Assembly (NCBI GenBank): GCA_016191815.1
Contig: JACPVI010000079.1
Location: forward strand, 1-64,000
DNA: 64,000 bases
Source of the DNA: Myxococcales bacterium
Lineage (GTDB): Bacteria; Myxococcota; Myxococcia; Myxococcales; Myxococcaceae
Reading direction: 5' to 3'
Shown in pieces: positions 33,302-43,795 of this stretch. The translations under genes were made by a program, and so were the position numbers. A model generated the notes under the pieces. The model searched no databases, was not told where the DNA came from, and saw nothing but the letters and a program-made list of their open reading frames with translations. The stretch's first letter is position 1. Each line of letters begins with the position of its first letter.

Positions 33302-33305
<4 letters not shown>
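32154..33305 (+). CDS. murG: Lipid II synthase MurG
   Basis: A 383-aa GT28 glycosyltransferase that adds GlcNAc to lipid I on the inner face of the membrane. [23 protein letters not shown] is the acceptor-binding N-terminus; FGGSQGA and FVHQTG, then [13 protein letters not shown] with HATDDHQ, form the UDP-GlcNAc site. The GTG overlaps the ftsW stop and the stop overlaps murC ATG. The last 35 residues are a charged Lys-rich tail ([13 protein letters not shown]) beyond the usual end. Confidence 0.96.
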
Positions 33306-34719
<1,414 letters not shown>

Positions 34720-34723
<4 letters not shown>

Positions 34724-35640
34724 GGCCTTCATCGCTCGCCGAGCGGTTGGCGAGCGAGGTCGCCGGGGAGGTGCGGGCCGATGAGCCCCTGGCGCCGAAG
34801 ACGAGCGTGAAGGTTGGCGGGCGAGCGGAGGCCTATGTGCGGCCCTCCGAGGTGGAGGCCTTGGTGGCCCTGCTCAGGCGGGCAAGGGAGCACCGCATTC
34901 CCCTCGCAGTCCTCGGAGGAGGCGCGAACACCCTGGTGGGCGACGGGGGGGTGCCCGGGGTGACGCTCAGGCTCCCCGCGGAGTTGTTCGCCGAGCAGGT
35001 GGAAGCGCGCCCGGGAGGGTTGGCGGTGACGCTCTCCGCCGGGGCGCCGATCGCCAGGCTCATCCAGCTCATGAAGACTCACCGGCTGGTGGGGGCGGAG
35101 TTTCTGGCCGGAATCCCGGGGACGATCGGCGGGGCGTGCGCGATGAACGCGGGCACCAAGGCAGGCGAGTGCATGTCGGTGGTGGAGGCGCTGGAGCTGG
35201 CGACGGCCGACGGGGTGGGCTGGGTGCCCCGGGAGGAGCTGGCGGCGCGCTACCGCGCCACCGCACTGCCCGAGGCAGCGGTGGTGACGCGGGCCCGCTT
35301 CCTCTTGCCCGAAGGGGACACCGAGAGCTCGCAGCGAAAGATGGAGGAGGACCTCGCGCACCGGAGGCGCACCCAGCCGCTCACCCTCCCCAGCTTCGGG
35401 AGCGTCTTCACCAACCCGCCGGGGAGCTACGCGGGAAAGCTCATCGAGGGTGTTGGCCTGAAAGGGCACACCATCGGCCGGGCGCAGATCTCTTCGCTGC
35501 ACGCCAATTTCATCGTCAATCTCGGCGGAGCCACCGCGCACGACATCGTGGCGCTGATGGAGCTGGCGCAGGCCCGGGTGAAGGAGGAGACGGGCGTGCT
35601 CCTCGAGCCGGAAGTGAAGCGGGTGGGGGTTTTCGTGTGA
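34720..35640 (+). CDS. murB: UDP-N-acetylenolpyruvoylglucosamine reductase MurB
   Basis: A 306-aa FAD enzyme reducing enolpyruvyl-UDP-GlcNAc to UDP-MurNAc. [18 protein letters not shown] and [20 protein letters not shown] form the FAD site; [10 protein letters not shown] and [25 protein letters not shown] mark the type II (short) MurB without the extra loop. The GTG overlaps the murC stop. Confidence 0.95.
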
Positions 35641-36596
35641 CGGAGGAGAGCTTGGCGGGTTTTTCGAAGGAACAGCTCGAGCGGAGGCGGATCGGGGTCG
35701 TTCAGGGCGGGCTCTCGGTGGAGCGCGAGGTGTCGCTCCGCACCGGAGCGGCGGTGTCGAAGGCCCTGCGCGAGCGCGGGTACGACCTCAGGGAGATCGA
35801 CGCGCAGAAGGATCTCGCCGCGCGGCTGGCAGAGGAGCGCATCGAGGTCGCCTTCATCGCGCTGCACGGTCGATTCGGCGAGGACGGCTGCGTCCAGGGG
35901 CTCTTGGAGTCGATGTTCATCCCCTACACCGGCTCGGGGGTCTTGGCCTCGGCGCTGGGAATGGAGAAGGTCTTCTCGAAGCAGGTGTTTGTCGCCCACG
36001 GCATTCCCACTCCGCCGTACCAGGCGTTCCGGACCGCGAAGGAGGCGCTGGGCGCGGCCGATGCTCTTCTCTTGCCGTTCCCGGTGGTGGTGAAGCCCTC
36101 GCGGGAGGGCTCCTCGGTGGGCGTGCACATCTGCCGGAGCAGGGAGGAGTACCATCTGGCGGTGGAGGACGCGGACCGCTACGCGGGGAGCCTGCTGGTG
36201 GAGCAGTACATCAAGGGGCGCGAGGTGCAGGGGGCGGTGCTGGAGGAAGAGCCTTTGGGGGCGATCGAGATCGTGCCCGCGAGGGAGTTCTACGACTACC
36301 AGGCGAAGTACCAGGCCGGGAGCGGGACGAAGTACCTCTTCCCGGCTCCGCTGGACCCGCCGGTGTACGCGCGGGTGAACGAGGTGTGCCTGGCGGCGCA
36401 CAAGGCGTTGGGCTGCAGCGGGGCGACGCGGTCGGACGCCATCGTGACCGAGAAGGGCGAGGTGTTCGTCCTCGAGGTGAACACGCTCCCCGGGATGACC
36501 GCGACCTCGCTGTTGCCGAAGATCGCCGCCGGGAGAGGCATCGAGTTCGGAGAGCTGTGCGAGCGGCTGCTCTTGGGCGCCTCGCTCAAGGCGTGA
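35637..36596 (+). CDS. ddl: D-alanine--D-alanine ligase
   Basis: A 319-aa ATP-grasp ligase making the dipeptide used by MurF. Features: VVQGGLSVEREVSLRTG, ALHGRFGEDGCVQGLLE, PYTGSGVLASALGMEK, VVVKPSREGSSVGV and VLEVNTLPGMTATSLLPK. The GTG at 35637 overlaps the murB stop. The last 100 codons have a long antisense frame continuous with the antitoxin remnant at 36296-36802. Confidence 0.95.
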   Translation: MTEESLAGFSKEQLERRRIGVVQGGLSVEREVSLRTGAAVSKALRERGYDLREIDAQKDLAARLAEERIEVAFIALHGRFGEDGCVQGLLESMFIPYTGSGVLASALGMEKVFSKQVFVAHGIPTPPYQAFRTAKEALGAADALLLPFPVVVKPSREGSSVGVHICRSREEYHLAVEDADRYAGSLLVEQYIKGREVQGAVLEEEPLGAIEIVPAREFYDYQAKYQAGSGTKYLFPAPLDPPVYARVNEVCLAAHKALGCSGATRSDAIVTEKGEVFVLEVNTLPGMTATSLLPKIAAGRGIEFGELCERLLLGASLKA

Positions 36597-36802
36597 CCGG
36601 GCTCCAGGATGCGTTCCGCTTCGGTTGCATGGTCGAGGTTCGACTCCCACTTTCCAGCGAGCTTCCGCCACGCGGCGACTTGGGCTTCGACCTCGAGGAG
36701 ATGGATAATCTCCTGGGTCAGGCTGCGGCGGTCCCGCTCGGCTGCCTCGCGGAGCGCACCGAGCAGGCCATCAGGGAGGTTCTTCAGTGTGAGCGAGGCC
36801 AT
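36296..36802 (-). pseudogene. Orphan FitA-like antitoxin remnant, antisense to ddl
   Basis: The first 66 residues of this minus-strand frame form a ribbon-helix-helix antitoxin: MASLTLKNLPDGLLGALREA, then a second helix with SLTQEIIHLLEVEA. This matches the FitA/VapB family. From about residue 69 (36598 downwards) the frame runs antisense through the ddl 3' end, where it looks nothing like an antitoxin, until a stop at 36296. The expected PIN toxin gene downstream is absent. It is best seen as a remnant whose natural end was lost, joined to ddl. Upstream, TTGACG (36860-36855, minus) may be a leftover -35. Confidence 0.5.
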
Positions 36803-36964
36803 CGCCACCCCCAGGAAACCATCATGCAACTATTGCGGTTCCCGGACGGTTGCACGTCAACCCGAGGCCGCGTGCAGTGGTTGCGCGACGCCGACGCCGC
36901 GACGGCGGTCCGGAGATCGGCGATGATCGCCGTCCGACGTCGTACGGAAGGCGCCCGTTAGCCG

Positions 36965-38623
36965 ATGCGCGTCGCGCTGCTCGTCACCGACCTCGAGGGT
37001 GTCGCCGGAGTGGATGGAGTGGAGCCGCTGCTCGCCGGGAGCCCCTCCTACCCGCGCGCGAAGGAGTTTTTGACCGGCGAGGTGAACGCCGCGGTCGAAG
37101 GCCTCCGGAGGGGCGGCTTCGAGATCGTCAGGGTGAGCGACAGCCACCGGGCCGCGGGAGGGCCGAACCTGAGGCGGGGCGAGCTGCATCCTGCGGCGCG
37201 CCTGGTCCAGGCGGAGGATGCCTACGCCCCCGAGCTGTTCGATGGGGTGTCGGCGGTGGCCTGCCTCGGCATGCACGCTCCGGCGGGGAGCCTAGGCTTC
37301 GCCGCCCACACCGTGGCGGTGCACTGCGCTTGGTCGGCCGGCCGCCGCGCGCTCAGCGAGCTGGACCTGATCCTCGCCCTCGCCGCCGAGCGCCGCTTGC
37401 CGGCGGTGTTCGCTTCGGGGGACGACGCGCTCGAGCGGCACGCGCGCGGCGTGCGCTTCGTCCGCACCAAGCGGGCACTGTCGATCGCCGAAGCGAGGTC
37501 GATGGAACCCGAGCAGGCGCGAGTCGAGCTGATGGCGGCGGCCGGACGGCCTCCGCTGGCCTTGCCCCCTCCGCCCCGCGGGCCGCTGCGCTTGAGCTTC
37601 AAGAGTCGGTGGCAGGCGGACCTGGCCCAGCAAGCGGGCGGCGAGCGCGTCGGGGAGTGCTCGGTGAGAATCTCCGGCGCGAGCTTCGGCGAACGATACC
37701 GGCGCGCGCTCGAAGTGCTCGCCCCCAGCGAAGAGGTGCTGGGCGGCTGCCTTCGGGGTAGCGCCGGGGACCCGGACTTCTGCGAAGACGTCCTCGGCCT
37801 GCTGTCGCGAGAGTTCGAGCGGAAGCCGACCCGAAGGGCGCCCGGCGCGGCGCGTGCAGCGCTCCGGGCGTTCCTCGGATGCACCGACGGCGCCGCGGAC
37901 TGGCAGCGGGCGCTCCGGGCGCTGGTGCTTCACATGCTGGAGGCCCACGCTCCAGGCTTTTTCCGTGCCCAGCGCCTCCGTTCCTCTCTGGAGAGCGCGC
38001 TCTCGGCCCTGGCGGAGGTTCCGCAGTCGTTTCCGCCAGAGCTCGAGCCCTCGGACGTGATGGCCAGGCTCGATGCGCTCTACCTGTTGGGTGAGCGGAG
38101 CTCGCTTTCTGATGCCGGGGCCGGCGAGCTGCGGCGCTACCTTCGGGCGCTGCTCTCCGAGGGAGAGGTGCTGTACGCCTGGCTGCTCGCGCAGCTCGCC
38201 CGCGAGGTGGGGCTCGGGAGGGCAGCCCCGCGAGTCGCGGAGAGAGTGCTCCGCAAGCTCCCGCGCGACCGGAGGGCCTACTGGCTCACCCATCGGTTCT
38301 TCCTCGCGACGGGGTATCTGCGAGCTCCGCTCGAACGGAGCGAGTGGGGCGCCGCCATCGAGGAGGCGCTGCTCGCCGCCAGCTGGGCGGTGGAGCACGC
38401 GCAGGTGGATCTCGCGGCCGAGCTGGCGCTGTGCCTCCAGGCGGCCGGCGAGTCGCGGAGCGCGGAGCACCGCGCGCTGCTCGAGCTGCTCCGCCGCCAC
38501 CAGAGGCCGGACGGGTGGGTGGAGGACCCGACCTCGAGGGAGGAAGCGCGCGACGAGGCGGATCTCGCAGAGATGGACGCGCACACCACCGCGGTGGCGC
38601 TGCTCGCCTTCGCCGGCCTCTAA
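36965..38623 (+). CDS. M55 D-aminopeptidase fused to a helical C-terminal domain
   Basis: A 552-aa two-part protein. Residues 1-235 match the DppA family of zinc D-aminopeptidases: D9 and E11 (TDLEGVAGV), H61 (SDSHRAAGGPN), H104 (GMHAPAG) and E132 align almost number for number with the five metal ligands of Bacillus DppA, followed by the AVFASGDD strand. DppA releases D-Ala from D-Ala-D-Ala and similar peptides. Residues 240-552 are all-helical, with a DAHTTAVALLAFAGL end like the DUF6895-type helical repeat domains; its role is unknown. It sits between ddl and ftsQ, where it could recycle or trim D-Ala peptides. Start is the ATG at 36965; a remnant antitoxin precedes it on the other strand. 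Confidence 0.8.
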   Translation: MRVALLVTDLEGVAGVDGVEPLLAGSPSYPRAKEFLTGEVNAAVEGLRRGGFEIVRVSDSHRAAGGPNLRRGELHPAARLVQAEDAYAPELFDGVSAVACLGMHAPAGSLGFAAHTVAVHCAWSAGRRALSELDLILALAAERRLPAVFASGDDALERHARGVRFVRTKRALSIAEARSMEPEQARVELMAAAGRPPLALPPPPRGPLRLSFKSRWQADLAQQAGGERVGECSVRISGASFGERYRRALEVLAPSEEVLGGCLRGSAGDPDFCEDVLGLLSREFERKPTRRAPGAARAALRAFLGCTDGAADWQRALRALVLHMLEAHAPGFFRAQRLRSSLESALSALAEVPQSFPPELEPSDVMARLDALYLLGERSSLSDAGAGELRRYLRALLSEGEVLYAWLLAQLAREVGLGRAAPRVAERVLRKLPRDRRAYWLTHRFFLATGYLRAPLERSEWGAAIEEALLAASWAVEHAQVDLAAELALCLQAAGESRSAEHRALLELLRRHQRPDGWVEDPTSREEARDEADLAEMDAHTTAVALLAFAGL

Positions 38624-38809
38624 AGCGCGCCTCAGGGCAGCACGGCGATGGTGTCCCGCGTTCCGATGGTGCCGCACGGGCGCCGATAGGCCAAACTCGC
38701 TGCCCGAGTCAACTCGGCGCTTCCGCCAGCTACATTCCTGTGGCAAAAAATTTGCGGGGGGATCCAACCAGCCTGACGATGCGGGCTGGGCTCCCTTGGG
38801 CCCGAATTC

Positions 38810-39661
38810 ATGCGACTTTTCAGGCCCCGGAACCGCCGCAGGACTGACGCCGAGAGGTCGTCCGGCGAGCTGCGTTCAGCGGCCCGGCAGGTCGGCGTCG
38901 CGGCCTGGCGTTTTTCCGCTGCGCTCGCTTTTTCTGCGGCGGTCGCCCTCGGCGGCTACTTCGGGCGGGGCTGGGCTCGCTCCTCGCCGACCTTCGCCCT
39001 CGAGCGCATCACCTTCACCGGCGCGGCCCGGGCTCCACAGGTCGAGCTGCTCCGCCTCGCCGCTCTGGCGCCAGGGCAGAACCTCTTCTCGATCGACACC
39101 GCCGCCGCCGCCCGCGCCCTCGAAGCGCACCCGTGGGTCAAGTCCGCAGCGCTTACTCGGCACTGGCCGCGCGCGCTTTCGGTGGAGATCGTCGAGCACG
39201 AGCCCGCAGCGCTGGTCTCACTGGGCGAGCTGTACTTGCTCGACCGCGACGGCGAGCCCTTCAAGAAGCTGCAGGCGGCCGACCCGCTCGACCTGCCGCT
39301 GGTGACCGGTATCGGCCGCGAGGACTACGCCGCCCGCCCCGCGCAGAGCGCCGCCCGCTTCACCCGCGCGCTCGAGGTGGCGGGCGCCTACGCGTCCACG
39401 CCCAGCTCGCGCGAAGAGCGGCTGTCGGAGGTCCGGCTGGAAGGCGACGAGGTGACGCTCGTGGTGGGCGACGGACAGGAAGTGCGCCTGGGCGCGTCGG
39501 GCTGGCCCTTGAAGCTCGAGCGGCTGGGGCAGGTGCGCCGCGAGCTTGCCCGGCGCGGGCTCGCGGCCTCGGCCATCCACCTCGACAACCGCGCCCGGCC
39601 CGGCTGGGTGACCGTTCAGGTTTCGGCCCGTCTTTCCGAGAGGAGCGGGCCGGTGCAGTAG
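38810..39661 (+). CDS. ftsQ: Cell division protein FtsQ
   Basis: A 283-aa bitopic protein: basic N-terminus, one membrane helix (about residues 38-52), a POTRA domain starting FALERITFTGAARAP with HPWVKSAALTRHWPRALSVEIVEHEP, and the FtsQ beta domain ending RPGWVTVQVS. The POTRA domain recruits FtsL/FtsB. A 186-bp gap lies upstream and contains AT-rich GCAAAAAATTTGC and the dyad CCGAGTCAACTCGG, so ftsQAZ probably has its own promoter. Confidence 0.88.
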   Translation: MRLFRPRNRRRTDAERSSGELRSAARQVGVAAWRFSAALAFSAAVALGGYFGRGWARSSPTFALERITFTGAARAPQVELLRLAALAPGQNLFSIDTAAAARALEAHPWVKSAALTRHWPRALSVEIVEHEPAALVSLGELYLLDRDGEPFKKLQAADPLDLPLVTGIGREDYAARPAQSAARFTRALEVAGAYASTPSSREERLSEVRLEGDEVTLVVGDGQEVRLGASGWPLKLERLGQVRRELARRGLAASAIHLDNRARPGWVTVQVSARLSERSGPVQ

Positions 39662-39701
39662 GAGCGCTCCTTCGCGAGAGTGGGGAGCTGGAGGAAGACA
39701 C

Positions 39702-40934
39702 ATGGCAAGCAAGAAGGGCGGCGAGGTCGTCGTCGGGCTGGACATCGGCACGACGAAGATCTGCGCCATCGTCGGCGAGTTGACCGACACCGGCATCGAC
39801 ATCATCGGAATCGGAACCCACCCCTCCAAGGGCCTGCGCAAGGGAGTGGTGGTGAACATCGAGGCGACGGTGGCCTCGATCCGGCGGGCGATCGAGGAGG
39901 CCGAGCTGATGGCCGGCGCCGAGATCAGCCACGTCTACACCGGCATCGCCGGCGGACACATCAAGGGCTTCAACAGCCAGGGCATCGTGGCGGTCAAGGA
40001 CAAGGAGGTCCGCGACGCCGACATCGCCCGGGTGATCGACGCCGCAAAGGCGGTCGCCATCCCGCTGGACCGGGAGGTCATTCACGTCCTGCCGCAGGAG
40101 TTCGTGATCGACGACCAAGGTGGCATCAAGGAGCCGCTGGGAATGGCGGGGGTCCGCCTGGAGGCCAAGGTGCACATCGTCACCGGAGCGGTGTCGTCGG
40201 CGCAGAACATCGTGAAGTGCGCCAACCGCACTGGCCTGAACGTGTCGGACATCGTGCTGCAGCCGCTCGCCTCCAGCGAGGCAGTCCTGTCGGAGGACGA
40301 GAAGGAGCTGGGCGTGTGCCTGGTGGACATCGGCGGAGGGACGACCGACATCGCGATCTTCTCCGGCGGCTCCATCGTCCACACCGCGGTGATCGCCCTG
40401 GGTGGGAACAATCTCACCTCCGACATCGCCATCGGCCTGAGGACCCCGGCGCACGAGGCGGAGCGCATCAAGCAGCGGTACGGCTGCGCGCTCACCGCGA
40501 TGGTGAACAAGGACGAGACGATCGAGGTGCCGAGCGTGGGCGGTCGGCAGCCGCGCGTGCTCAGCCGGCAGATCCTCTGCGAGATCCTCGAGCCGAGGGT
40601 GGAGGAGATCTTCCAGCTCGTCCAGCGGGAGGTGCAGAAGTGCGGCTACGAGGACCTCTTGGCATCGGGGGTGGTGATCACCGGCGGGTCGACGCTCCTG
40701 GCGGGGATGCCGGAGCTGGCCGAGGAGGTGATGGGCCTCCCGGTGCGCCGGGGGATGCCGCGGGGCATCGGCGGCCTGGTGGACGTGGTGAAGAGCCCGA
40801 TGTACGCGACCGGGGTGGGGCTGGTGGTCTACGGGGCAAAGCACCAGGACCGGCGAATGTTCCGCATCCGAGAAGAGAACGTCTACAAGAAGGTCAAGGG
40901 GCGAATGCGGGAATGGTTGGAGGAAATCTTCTGA
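39702..40934 (+). CDS. ftsA: Cell division protein FtsA
   Basis: A 410-aa actin-like ATPase that tethers FtsZ to the membrane. VVGLDIGTTKICAIVGE is the phosphate 1 motif, CLVDIGGGTTDIAIF phosphate 2 and GVVITGGSTLLAGMPELAEE the adenosine motif. The C-terminus KGRMREWLEEIF is an amphipathic membrane-targeting helix. ATG 39702 follows AGGAAG. Confidence 0.96.
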   Translation: MASKKGGEVVVGLDIGTTKICAIVGELTDTGIDIIGIGTHPSKGLRKGVVVNIEATVASIRRAIEEAELMAGAEISHVYTGIAGGHIKGFNSQGIVAVKDKEVRDADIARVIDAAKAVAIPLDREVIHVLPQEFVIDDQGGIKEPLGMAGVRLEAKVHIVTGAVSSAQNIVKCANRTGLNVSDIVLQPLASSEAVLSEDEKELGVCLVDIGGGTTDIAIFSGGSIVHTAVIALGGNNLTSDIAIGLRTPAHEAERIKQRYGCALTAMVNKDETIEVPSVGGRQPRVLSRQILCEILEPRVEEIFQLVQREVQKCGYEDLLASGVVITGGSTLLAGMPELAEEVMGLPVRRGMPRGIGGLVDVVKSPMYATGVGLVVYGAKHQDRRMFRIREENVYKKVKGRMREWLEEIF

Positions 40935-41012
40935 GCCGAGGCCGCTACATCCACGTAGCTGAAAACTTGCGGTATCGACAGGGCGCCCGATGATGGTGCC
41001 TGCGAGGAAAAC

Positions 41013-42236
41013 ATGGACAACTTCGAGCCGAGCAAGCAGGCCGCGAGGATCCGCGTGGTGGGGGTGGGCGGAGGCGGCTGCAACGCCGTCAACACCATGA
41101 TCGCCAGCAACCTGGATCGGGTGGACTTCATCGCCGCCAACACCGACATCCAGGCTCTGGCGGCGAACAAGGCGCCGGTGAAGATTCAGATCGGCGCCAG
41201 CCTCACCAAGGGTCTCGGCGCAGGGGCCAACCCGGAGATGGGGCGGGAGGCGGCGGTGGAGTCGAAGGAGGCGATCGCCGCGGCGCTGGACGGGGCGGAC
41301 ATGGTCTTCGTCACCGCCGGCATGGGGGGCGGCACCGGGACCGGGGCGGCGCCGGTGATCGCCGACATCGCCAAGACCCTGGGGTGCCTCACGGTGGCAG
41401 TCGTGACCAAGCCCTTCCTCTTCGAGGGCAACAAGCGCCGCAAGCAGGCCGAGCAGGGGATCGTGGAGCTGAAGGCGGCGGTGGACACGCTCATCACCAT
41501 CCCCAATCAGCGCCTGCTGTCCTTGTCGGACGAGCCGATGCCGCTGCTCGAGACCTTCAAGCGGGCGGACGAGGTGCTGCTCAACGCGGTGCAGGGGATC
41601 TCGGACCTCATCCAGTACCACGGCTACATCAACGTCGACTTCGCCGACGTGAAGACGATCATGAGCGACAAGGGGCTGGCGCTGATGGGCACCGGGAGGG
41701 GCAGCGGCGAGAAGCGGGCGGTGACCGCGATGCATCAGGCGATCGCCAGCCCGCTGCTCGAGGAGGTGACCATCGACGGGGCGACCGGGCTGCTCATCAA
41801 CATCACCGGCGGGCGCGACATGACGCTGCAGGAGGTGCACGAGGCGCTCAGCCTGGTGCACGCCGCCGCCGACCCGGAGGCGGAGATCATCTTCGGCTCG
41901 CTGATCGACGAGAACGCCCGCGAAGAGGTGAAGATCACCCTCATCGCCACCGGCTTCGTGCACCGGGAAGCGAAGGTGCGGCCGGTGCAGGTGCAGCCGC
42001 AGCCGGTGCAGGTGCCGCTGATCGCGCGGCCGGCGGCGCCGCCGCCCCCTGCGCGCGAGGAGGTGGCGACGCTGGTGCCCGCCAAGGTGGGGGCGCGCAC
42101 CATTTCCGGCGAGCACCGGGTGCCGGCGCCCAGCCCGCGCGCGGCCGGAGGGCGGGAGGGCAGCCTGCCGGTCGACGAAGACCAGTTCGACATCCCCACC
42201 TTCCTCAGGCGCCAGGGACACACCGAGATGCCGTAG
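41013..42236 (+). CDS. ftsZ: Cell division GTPase FtsZ
   Basis: A 407-aa tubulin homologue forming the Z ring. The signature [11 protein letters not shown] is at residues 105-115, with the T7 loop FADVKTIM and NADFADI-like synergy region conserved. A Pro/Ala-rich linker (about 320-385) ends in the conserved C-terminal peptide [10 protein letters not shown] that binds FtsA, followed by ten extra residues. ATG 41013 has GAGG at five bases. Last gene of the dcw cluster; a GC-rich 138-bp gap follows. Confidence 0.97.
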   Translation: MDNFEPSKQAARIRVVGVGGGGCNAVNTMIASNLDRVDFIAANTDIQALAANKAPVKIQIGASLTKGLGAGANPEMGREAAVESKEAIAAALDGADMVFVTAGMGGGTGTGAAPVIADIAKTLGCLTVAVVTKPFLFEGNKRRKQAEQGIVELKAAVDTLITIPNQRLLSLSDEPMPLLETFKRADEVLLNAVQGISDLIQYHGYINVDFADVKTIMSDKGLALMGTGRGSGEKRAVTAMHQAIASPLLEEVTIDGATGLLINITGGRDMTLQEVHEALSLVHAAADPEAEIIFGSLIDENAREEVKITLIATGFVHREAKVRPVQVQPQPVQVPLIARPAAPPPPAREEVATLVPAKVGARTISGEHRVPAPSPRAAGGREGSLPVDEDQFDIPTFLRRQGHTEMP

Positions 42237-42339
42237 GTCCGCCGGTGCCGGGGCGCCGATTTTCGGCCCTGGGCGGGCGTGCCCCTGGCCGGCTGGGCGC
42301 CCGCCGCGATGGCTCTCCTCGGGGGCCGCGCAAGTCGGA

Positions 42340-42368
42340 TTGACCGGCGAAGGCCTCCGGCTTAATCA
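42340..42368 (+). promoter_or_regulatory. Promoter of the M50 protease gene
   Basis: TTGACC (42340-42345), 17-bp spacer, TAATCA (42363-42368). The next six bases are followed directly by the GTG at 42375, where transcription should start. The mRNA would then be leaderless. Confidence 0.55.
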
Positions 42369-42374
42369 GCGGGC

Positions 42375-43019
42375 GTGCCGCGCGAACTCATCCTCCAGCG
42401 ACTGATGCTGCTGGTGCCGCTGTTGCTCTCCCTCACCGTCCACGAGTGGGCCCACGCCTGGAGCGCCTACCGCCTCGGCGACGACACCGCCTCCCGGTTG
42501 GGCCGCCTCACTCTGAACCCGCTCGCCCACATGGACCCCATCGGCACCTTCCTGCTGCCGCTCCTCGGAGTCCCCTTCGGCTGGGCCAAACCGGTGCCGG
42601 TGAACCCCGCCCGTTTCCGGCGCGACGTCTCCATGACTACCGGCATGGCCATCACCGCCGCCGCCGGCCCCATTTCCAACGTGGTCCTCGCGGTCCTCTC
42701 CACGGTCGTGTACGGGCTAATGTTCCGCTTTTCCCGGGGCCTGGCGACCGAGGGCGGGGCGGCGCTGCTGCTCACCGCGCTCATCCAGGTGAACGTCGTG
42801 CTCGCCCTCTTCAACCTTCTCCCCGTTCCGCCGCTGGACGGGAGCCGGGTGGTCGAGGCCTTTCTCCCGCTCCGGCTCCGCGAGGGGTGGGCCCAGGTTT
42901 CGCGCTACGCCCCGTTCGCGCTCCTCGCGGTCATGCTGTACGGAGGAGTGATCCTCGACGCGCCGCTCAGGCTGGCAAGCGGCCTCCTGCAGCAACTGCT
43001 CGTGGCGGTGGCGACCTAG
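42375..43019 (+). CDS. Site-2-type M50 zinc metalloprotease
   Basis: A 214-aa membrane protease with HEWAH zinc motif in the first helix region, TLNPLAHMDPIGTFLLPLL after it, and NLLPVPPLDGSRV, the second zinc ligand motif (N-x2-P-x-PPLDG). This is the short YwhC-like group without PDZ domains, which cuts within membranes. Initiation at GTG 42375 has no Shine-Dalgarno; promoter spacing suggests a leaderless transcript. The stop overlaps the convergent gene end by 4 bp. Confidence 0.9.
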   Translation: MPRELILQRLMLLVPLLLSLTVHEWAHAWSAYRLGDDTASRLGRLTLNPLAHMDPIGTFLLPLLGVPFGWAKPVPVNPARFRRDVSMTTGMAITAAAGPISNVVLAVLSTVVYGLMFRFSRGLATEGGAALLLTALIQVNVVLALFNLLPVPPLDGSRVVEAFLPLRLREGWAQVSRYAPFALLAVMLYGGVILDAPLRLASGLLQQLLVAVAT

Positions 43020-43396
43020 TCGCCCCTCAGCCGGGCCCAGTACTCGCCGGTCCGGGTGGTGAGCTCCGAGGTGCGATCCAGCAACTGATCCAGCTCGGAG
43101 AAGAGCGCCCCCACCTGCGTAGGCCTTCGCGGCGCCGGCACATCGCCCCGGTTGGACAGCCGCTCGAGCAGCGCCACCACCCTCAAGAGGTGCTGGTGCG
43201 CGAGCAGCAAGTCCCGGCCGACCCGGGTGCCCTCGGCGGTGAACAGCGCTCCGATCGAGCACAGGCGCCCGATGGCCCTCCGGTTCGAGTCCAGCGCCTG
43301 GCCCATCTTCTCCCGGTAGGTCGCCAGGCGCCTGAGCGCCCGGGCCTCCGCCAGGTCCACCACCTCGGCGAGCTTGCTTCGCTTTCTCCGCGGCAC
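43016..43396 (-). CDS. Hypothetical protein, 126 aa
   Basis: An all-helical, Arg/Leu-rich soluble protein. GTG 43396 is preceded by TAGGG and gives MPRRKRSKLAEVV; a longer frame to 43432 adds residues with no clear start signal. Leu heptads (LLLAHQHLLRVVALLERLSN) suggest a coiled coil. No family recognised. It converges on the M50 protease gene, overlapping it by 4 bp. Confidence 0.55.
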   Translation of the reverse strand: MPRRKRSKLAEVVDLAEARALRRLATYREKMGQALDSNRRAIGRLCSIGALFTAEGTRVGRDLLLAHQHLLRVVALLERLSNRGDVPAPRRPTQVGALFSELDQLLDRTSELTTRTGEYWARLRGD

Positions 43397-43509
43397 GGCG
43401 GAAACCCTACCGGCTGACCCGGTGCGGCGCAACCTCCGCCGAGCCGAAAAATCGGCCGTGGATCAATCGCGCGCGGAGGGCCCGCAGCGCTCGGCCGCCC
43501 CGGAGTGGG

Positions 43510-43680
43510 CTACTTCACGGCGGTCCTGATCTTCGCCACCACGTCCGGCGAGTAGTACTTGCAAGGGCCCTTGGTCGCCGCAGGGGAGATCTTCAGCTCG
43601 CTCAAGGCCTTCTTCACTTGAGCGTCCTTGAGCTTGAGCTGCTGGGCGATCTTCGAGGCGGTGAGAAGGTCGTTGGCCAT
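43510..43680 (-). CDS. Small HTH-like protein, 56 aa
   Basis: The ATG at 43680 has AAGGAG seven bases upstream, one of the best ribosome binding sites in the window. The product starts MANDLLTASKIAQQLKLKD and continues with a Lys-rich second helix and KGPCKYYSPDVVAKIRTAVK. The LTASKIAQQL...VKKAL pattern resembles an excisionase/MerR-type winged helix-turn-helix that ends early; the DNA-binding role is inferred. It diverges from the biotin carboxylase gene. Confidence 0.65.
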   Translation of the reverse strand: MANDLLTASKIAQQLKLKDAQVKKALSELKISPAATKGPCKYYSPDVVAKIRTAVK

Positions 43681-43756
43681 GTGCATTCTCCTTCCCGGGA
43701 TCGGGAGGCGAAACCTAGTGCGACCGCACGCTCCGCGCCAGGGCCACAGCTCGCGC

Positions 43757-43786
43757 TTGTCACTCCCTCCCCGCGGCGGCTAGCTT
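43757..43786 (+). promoter_or_regulatory. Candidate promoter of the biotin carboxylase gene
   Basis: TTGTCA (43757-43762), 18-bp spacer, TAGCTT (43781-43786). A start near A43793 would leave only about 3 nt before the GTG at 43796. No Shine-Dalgarno is present, so the transcript is probably leaderless or nearly so. Confidence 0.45.
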
Positions 43787-43795
43787 GCGCGCACC

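Noticed and set aside
39360-42221. 953-codon minus-strand frame
   Set aside because: Antisense to ftsQ, ftsA and ftsZ, with no recognisable domain.
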